Made by a program: the position numbers and the translations under genes. This document shows positions 61,153 to 64,000 of a stretch of DNA of 64,000 nt, in pieces; positions within the stretch are counted from its first letter, which is position 1; every line of letters begins with the position of its first letter. Below the pieces are notes generated by a model, which saw only the letters and a list, made by a program, of their open reading frames with translations, did not search any database and had not been told where the DNA came from. Source of the DNA: Pseudomonadota bacterium. GTDB taxonomy: Bacteria; Pseudomonadota; Gammaproteobacteria; Steroidobacterales; Steroidobacteraceae. Where the stretch lies: NCBI GenBank assembly GCA_023417315.1, contig JAEZFW010000017.1, forward strand, positions 124,001 through 188,000, given 5' to 3'.

Positions 61153-63662
61153 CGGACGCGACGCACGAGCACGCATCGCCGATCGCGCTGCATGGTGCGC
61201 TCGATCGAATCTGGAGCAGCGGCTCGGGATTGACACGCCTATCGGCCGTCAATCACACCGTCATCGGCAAGCGTTTCATCGTCACGGCACTCGTGTTCTT
61301 CGCGATCGGCGGCATTCTCGCGATGCTGATCCGCACGCAGCTCGCGACTCCGAAGGCAGCATTCGTCGGCCCGGAGATCTACAACCAGCTCTTCACCATG
61401 CATGGCACGGTGATGATGTTCTTGTTCGCCATTCCGCTGCTGGAAGGGCTGGGAATGTACTTGCTGCCGAAGATGCTCGGCACGCGCGACTTGGCGTTCC
61501 CTCGCTTATCCGCCTACGGCTATTGGTGTTATTTGTTCGGCGGCACGATCATCGTCGCAGCCATGCTCTTCGGCGTCGCACCGGATAGCGGCTGGTTCAT
61601 GTACACGCCGCTCTCCTCGTCTCCTTACACGCCCGGTATCAACGCCGATGTCTGGCTGCTCGGCGTCACGTTCGTCGAGATCTCCGCGATGACCGCCGCG
61701 GTGGAGATCGCCGTGACGATCTTGAAGCTGCGCGCGCCTGGCATGTCGCTCGATCGCATGCCCCTGTTTGCGTGGTACATGCTGATCACGGCGCTGATGA
61801 TGATCTTCGGATTCCCACCGCTGATCTTGGGATCGATCTTGTTGGAGATGGAGCGCGCCTTCGACCTGCCCTTCTTCGATCCGACCCGCGGTGGCGATCC
61901 GCTGCTCTGGCAGCACTTGTTCTGGTTATTCGGACATCCCGAGGTCTACATCATCTTTCTGCCGGGCGCAGCCGCACTCTCGACGATCATTCCTGTATTC
62001 GCGCAGCGACCCATCGTCGGCTATCGCGCGATCGTCATCGCGATCATCGCCCTCGCCTTCTTGTCGTTCGGCTTGTGGGTCCATCACATGTTCACGGTGG
62101 GCATCCCACACCTCGCGCTCGCATTCTTCTCGGCAGCGAGCATGCTCGTCGCGATTCCCACATCCGTGCAGATCTTCGCCTGGCTCGCCACCTTGGCGAA
62201 AGGTAAGCCGCGATTCGACGTGCCGATGCTCTACGTCGTCGGCTTCTTCGCGGTGTTCGTGATTGGCGGGCTCACTGGCGTGATGCTCGCGGTGGTGCCG
62301 TTCAACTGGCAGGTCCACGACACGCACTTCGTCGTCGCGCACTTGCATTATGTGCTCGTCGGCGGTTTCGTATTCCCGATGTTGGCGGCGGCTTACTATT
62401 GGCTACCCCACTTCACGGGTCGCAGCAGCGTGCATCGGCTATCCGTGCCCGCGTTCTGGTTGATCTTCATCGGATTCAATCTCACCTTCTTCTTGATGCA
62501 CCTCACCGGACTGCTCGGCATGCCGCGGCGCGTATTCACCTATGACGCCGAGCTTGGCTGGACCGGATTGAATCTACTCTCGAGCATCGGCGGATTTGCG
62601 CTCACGATGGGGTTTGCGCTGGTGTTCGCGGATATCATCATGCATCTCCGTTTCGGGCCGCGGAGTGTGCGCAATCCTTGGAATGCTGGCACGCTCGAAT
62701 GGGCCGCGCCGACGCCGGCGCCAACATATGCGTTCGCCTCGCTGCCGCACATCGAGCAACGCGCAGATGATTTAGATGTCGATGAGGTCGGTCCGGCTCT
62801 TGCGGCAGGAAAGGGTTATCTCGGTTTTGTCCGCGACGATCGTATGGAAACGCTAGGCGTCGATATGCTGACCGGACGCCTCCAGCATCTCATGCTGCTT
62901 CCGCGACGCAGTTACCTGCCGCTCGTATCCGGGTTGCTTACCGCGGCCACGGTCCTGTCGATGCTCTTCAAGATCTACTCGCTGGCAGCGCTGTTTGCGA
63001 TCGGCGTCGTGATCAGCTTCATCGCGTGGTCGCAGGTCAACACCATCGCGCGCGATCTTGGGTGGGTGGACGTCGGCCGTGGCGAACGCGCACCCCCTCA
63101 CACCGAGGTCGATGGGTCATCGCCTTGGTGGGCGGCCGTCTTCTCGTTGCTTGCGGATGCAGCGATATTCGCATCGCTCGCCTTCGGCACGATCTACGTG
63201 TGGCTCGTCGCGCCCCAATGGCCCCCCCGCCAAATCGTCGAGCTCGGTGCCTGGAGTTATGTCGCGATCGTGGGGTTTGCGGCGTTCTTGCCGCTGGGGC
63301 GTTACGCCGTGGCCGCCAATTCGAAAGGCGCGCCGTTCGCTGCGCTCTGGGTGCTCGTAGCATTATGCGTCATACAAATTGCACTGCTCGCGCTCCTACT
63401 GAGCCGAGTTTCGGATCCAAGCACTCACGCTCACCTTGCGACATCCTTCACCCTGCTGCTTTATGCCGCCGTACACGCAGGACTCTGCCTCGTGCTCACG
63501 CTCAACACGATGTTGAAGACGTATCGCGGCCAAGTCTCACCTCGGCGCCGCGTGGACTTTTCCGTGAACAAGCTGTGGTACGACTACACGACGGTGACCA
63601 GCGCGCTCAGCATCGTGCTCGTGCTGTTCATGCCGCAGCTGATCGACATCGCACCGCCATGA
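61149..63662 (+). CDS. Cytochrome c oxidase subunit I fused to subunit III
   Basis: 837 residues. The COX1 part (about 1-560) has the heme a ligand in LFTMHGTVMMF, CuB/Tyr-His motif FWLFGHPEVYIIFLPG, CuB pair WVHHMFTVG and heme ligands HFVVAHLHYVLVGG; the Glu in GHPEVY marks an A1-type D channel. After a linker with DDRMETLGVDMLTG, residues about 590-830 form COX3-like helices. Heme-copper terminal oxidase reducing oxygen and pumping protons. ATGA overlaps on both sides couple it to COX2 and the small downstream gene. Confidence 0.95.
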   Translation: MTDATHEHASPIALHGALDRIWSSGSGLTRLSAVNHTVIGKRFIVTALVFFAIGGILAMLIRTQLATPKAAFVGPEIYNQLFTMHGTVMMFLFAIPLLEGLGMYLLPKMLGTRDLAFPRLSAYGYWCYLFGGTIIVAAMLFGVAPDSGWFMYTPLSSSPYTPGINADVWLLGVTFVEISAMTAAVEIAVTILKLRAPGMSLDRMPLFAWYMLITALMMIFGFPPLILGSILLEMERAFDLPFFDPTRGGDPLLWQHLFWLFGHPEVYIIFLPGAAALSTIIPVFAQRPIVGYRAIVIAIIALAFLSFGLWVHHMFTVGIPHLALAFFSAASMLVAIPTSVQIFAWLATLAKGKPRFDVPMLYVVGFFAVFVIGGLTGVMLAVVPFNWQVHDTHFVVAHLHYVLVGGFVFPMLAAAYYWLPHFTGRSSVHRLSVPAFWLIFIGFNLTFFLMHLTGLLGMPRRVFTYDAELGWTGLNLLSSIGGFALTMGFALVFADIIMHLRFGPRSVRNPWNAGTLEWAAPTPAPTYAFASLPHIEQRADDLDVDEVGPALAAGKGYLGFVRDDRMETLGVDMLTGRLQHLMLLPRRSYLPLVSGLLTAATVLSMLFKIYSLAALFAIGVVISFIAWSQVNTIARDLGWVDVGRGERAPPHTEVDGSSPWWAAVFSLLADAAIFASLAFGTIYVWLVAPQWPPRQIVELGAWSYVAIVGFAAFLPLGRYAVAANSKGAPFAALWVLVALCVIQIALLALLLSRVSDPSTHAHLATSFTLLLYAAVHAGLCLVLTLNTMLKTYRGQVSPRRRVDFSVNKLWYDYTTVTSALSIVLVLFMPQLIDIAPP

Positions 63663-63997
63663 CGGACACGGTTCAGCCGCGGCGACTCCTGCTACTCGCG
63701 GTTGGTTTCGCGATCTGGGCAAGCGCACTCGTGACGTTGTACGGCGTGCACGCGGTCGGATGTGCGTTCGGATGGCCGCCTGCTCTCTTGCGCGGAAGCC
63801 TCGTGACACTGCTTGCGATCCATATCGTCGCGCTCGCATGGATCATCGTTCGCCATCTGCGCCGCCATCGATCATCGCAGGATGCGCCGCGACCGATCCC
63901 TTTCATCGAGTATGTGGGCGTGGGCGCCGCGATCGCTGCCCTAGCCGCTACGCTTTTCACCTTCGCACCGTCTTTCATTCTGAGTCAGTGCGTCTAA
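63659..63997 (+). CDS. Small membrane protein of the oxidase operon
   Basis: 112 residues with three predicted helices (LLLLAVGFAIWASALVTLYG, LVTLLAIHIVALAWIIV, IAALAATLFTFAPSFIL). Overlaps the oxidase stop by 4 nt. Similar unnamed small proteins follow fused COX1-COX3 genes. Function unknown. Confidence 0.8.
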   Translation: MTDTVQPRRLLLLAVGFAIWASALVTLYGVHAVGCAFGWPPALLRGSLVTLLAIHIVALAWIIVRHLRRHRSSQDAPRPIPFIEYVGVGAAIAALAATLFTFAPSFILSQCV

Positions 63998-64000
63998 CGG

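Overview
The window is chromosomal DNA from a GC-rich gammaproteobacterium. Evidence: the gene orders murJ/ribF/ileS/lspA/ispH with rpsT divergent from murJ, and ispB divergent from rplU-rpmA-obg; an AceE/AceF-type pyruvate dehydrogenase; and a 348-residue class II PyrC. The abundance of short intergenic palindromic repeats and the accessory gene content suggest the Xanthomonadales/Nevskiales/Steroidobacterales side of the class. That placement is inference; no rRNA gene is present.

Layout. 0-4.2 kb: aceF (its 3' end lies outside the window) and aceE, read leftward. 4.5-9.7 kb: an M17 aminopeptidase, pyrC, RNase T, monothiol glutaredoxin, a DUF1289 protein and nadC. 9.8-14 kb: a GAF/PAS/GGDEF/EAL protein and a CDF cation exporter. 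14-17 kb: two orphan type IV minor pseudopilins (FimT-like and PilV-like) around a cysteine-less Fur-family regulator, tRNA-Thr(CGT) and a DUF374 acyltransferase. 17.2-28.4 kb: ispH, lspA, ileS, ribF, murJ | rpsT | obg, rpmA, rplU | ispB. 28.48 kb: tRNA-Pro(CGG), followed by a truncated integrase start, an imperfect copy of the tRNA 3' end 600 bp downstream (an integration scar) and a GATTGG-loop repeat array.

29.5-56.5 kb is an accessory block. It contains a SoxR-like MerR regulator with DUF2938 and DUF2798 membrane proteins; two adjacent ECF sigma modules (sigma/cupin and sigma/RskA-like); a TonB-dependent receptor divergent from a DUF4331-lipoprotein-TPR-HupE/UreJ operon; a split LigD (polymerase and ligase genes facing each other and overlapping); a LytS/LytTR two-component pair with an exported DJ-1-like protein; an OmpW-like barrel; a bacteriophytochrome with its heme oxygenase; a hybrid histidine kinase; and NIPSNAP, SnoaL-like, DUF899 and MFS proteins. 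56.8-64 kb: OsmC, an aldehyde dehydrogenase, CopD-like and DUF2231 membrane proteins, and a cytochrome c oxidase operon with a fused COX1-COX3 subunit.

The most unusual feature is a set of about 19 intergenic elements, mostly inverted repeats, whose arms are arrays of short (7-16 nt) degenerate units. The unit differs from locus to locus, yet several elements share a CAGAA.../...TTCTG junction where arm meets loop. They often start at, or supply, stop codons. One sits inside the aceF inter-lipoyl linker and one forms the aminopeptidase C-terminus. They are dense in the housekeeping half (1-28.4 kb) and at 56.6-57.4 kb, and I saw none in the accessory block. The second candidate for an undescribed system is the TonB receptor/DUF4331/TPR/HupE locus beside two ECF sigma modules.
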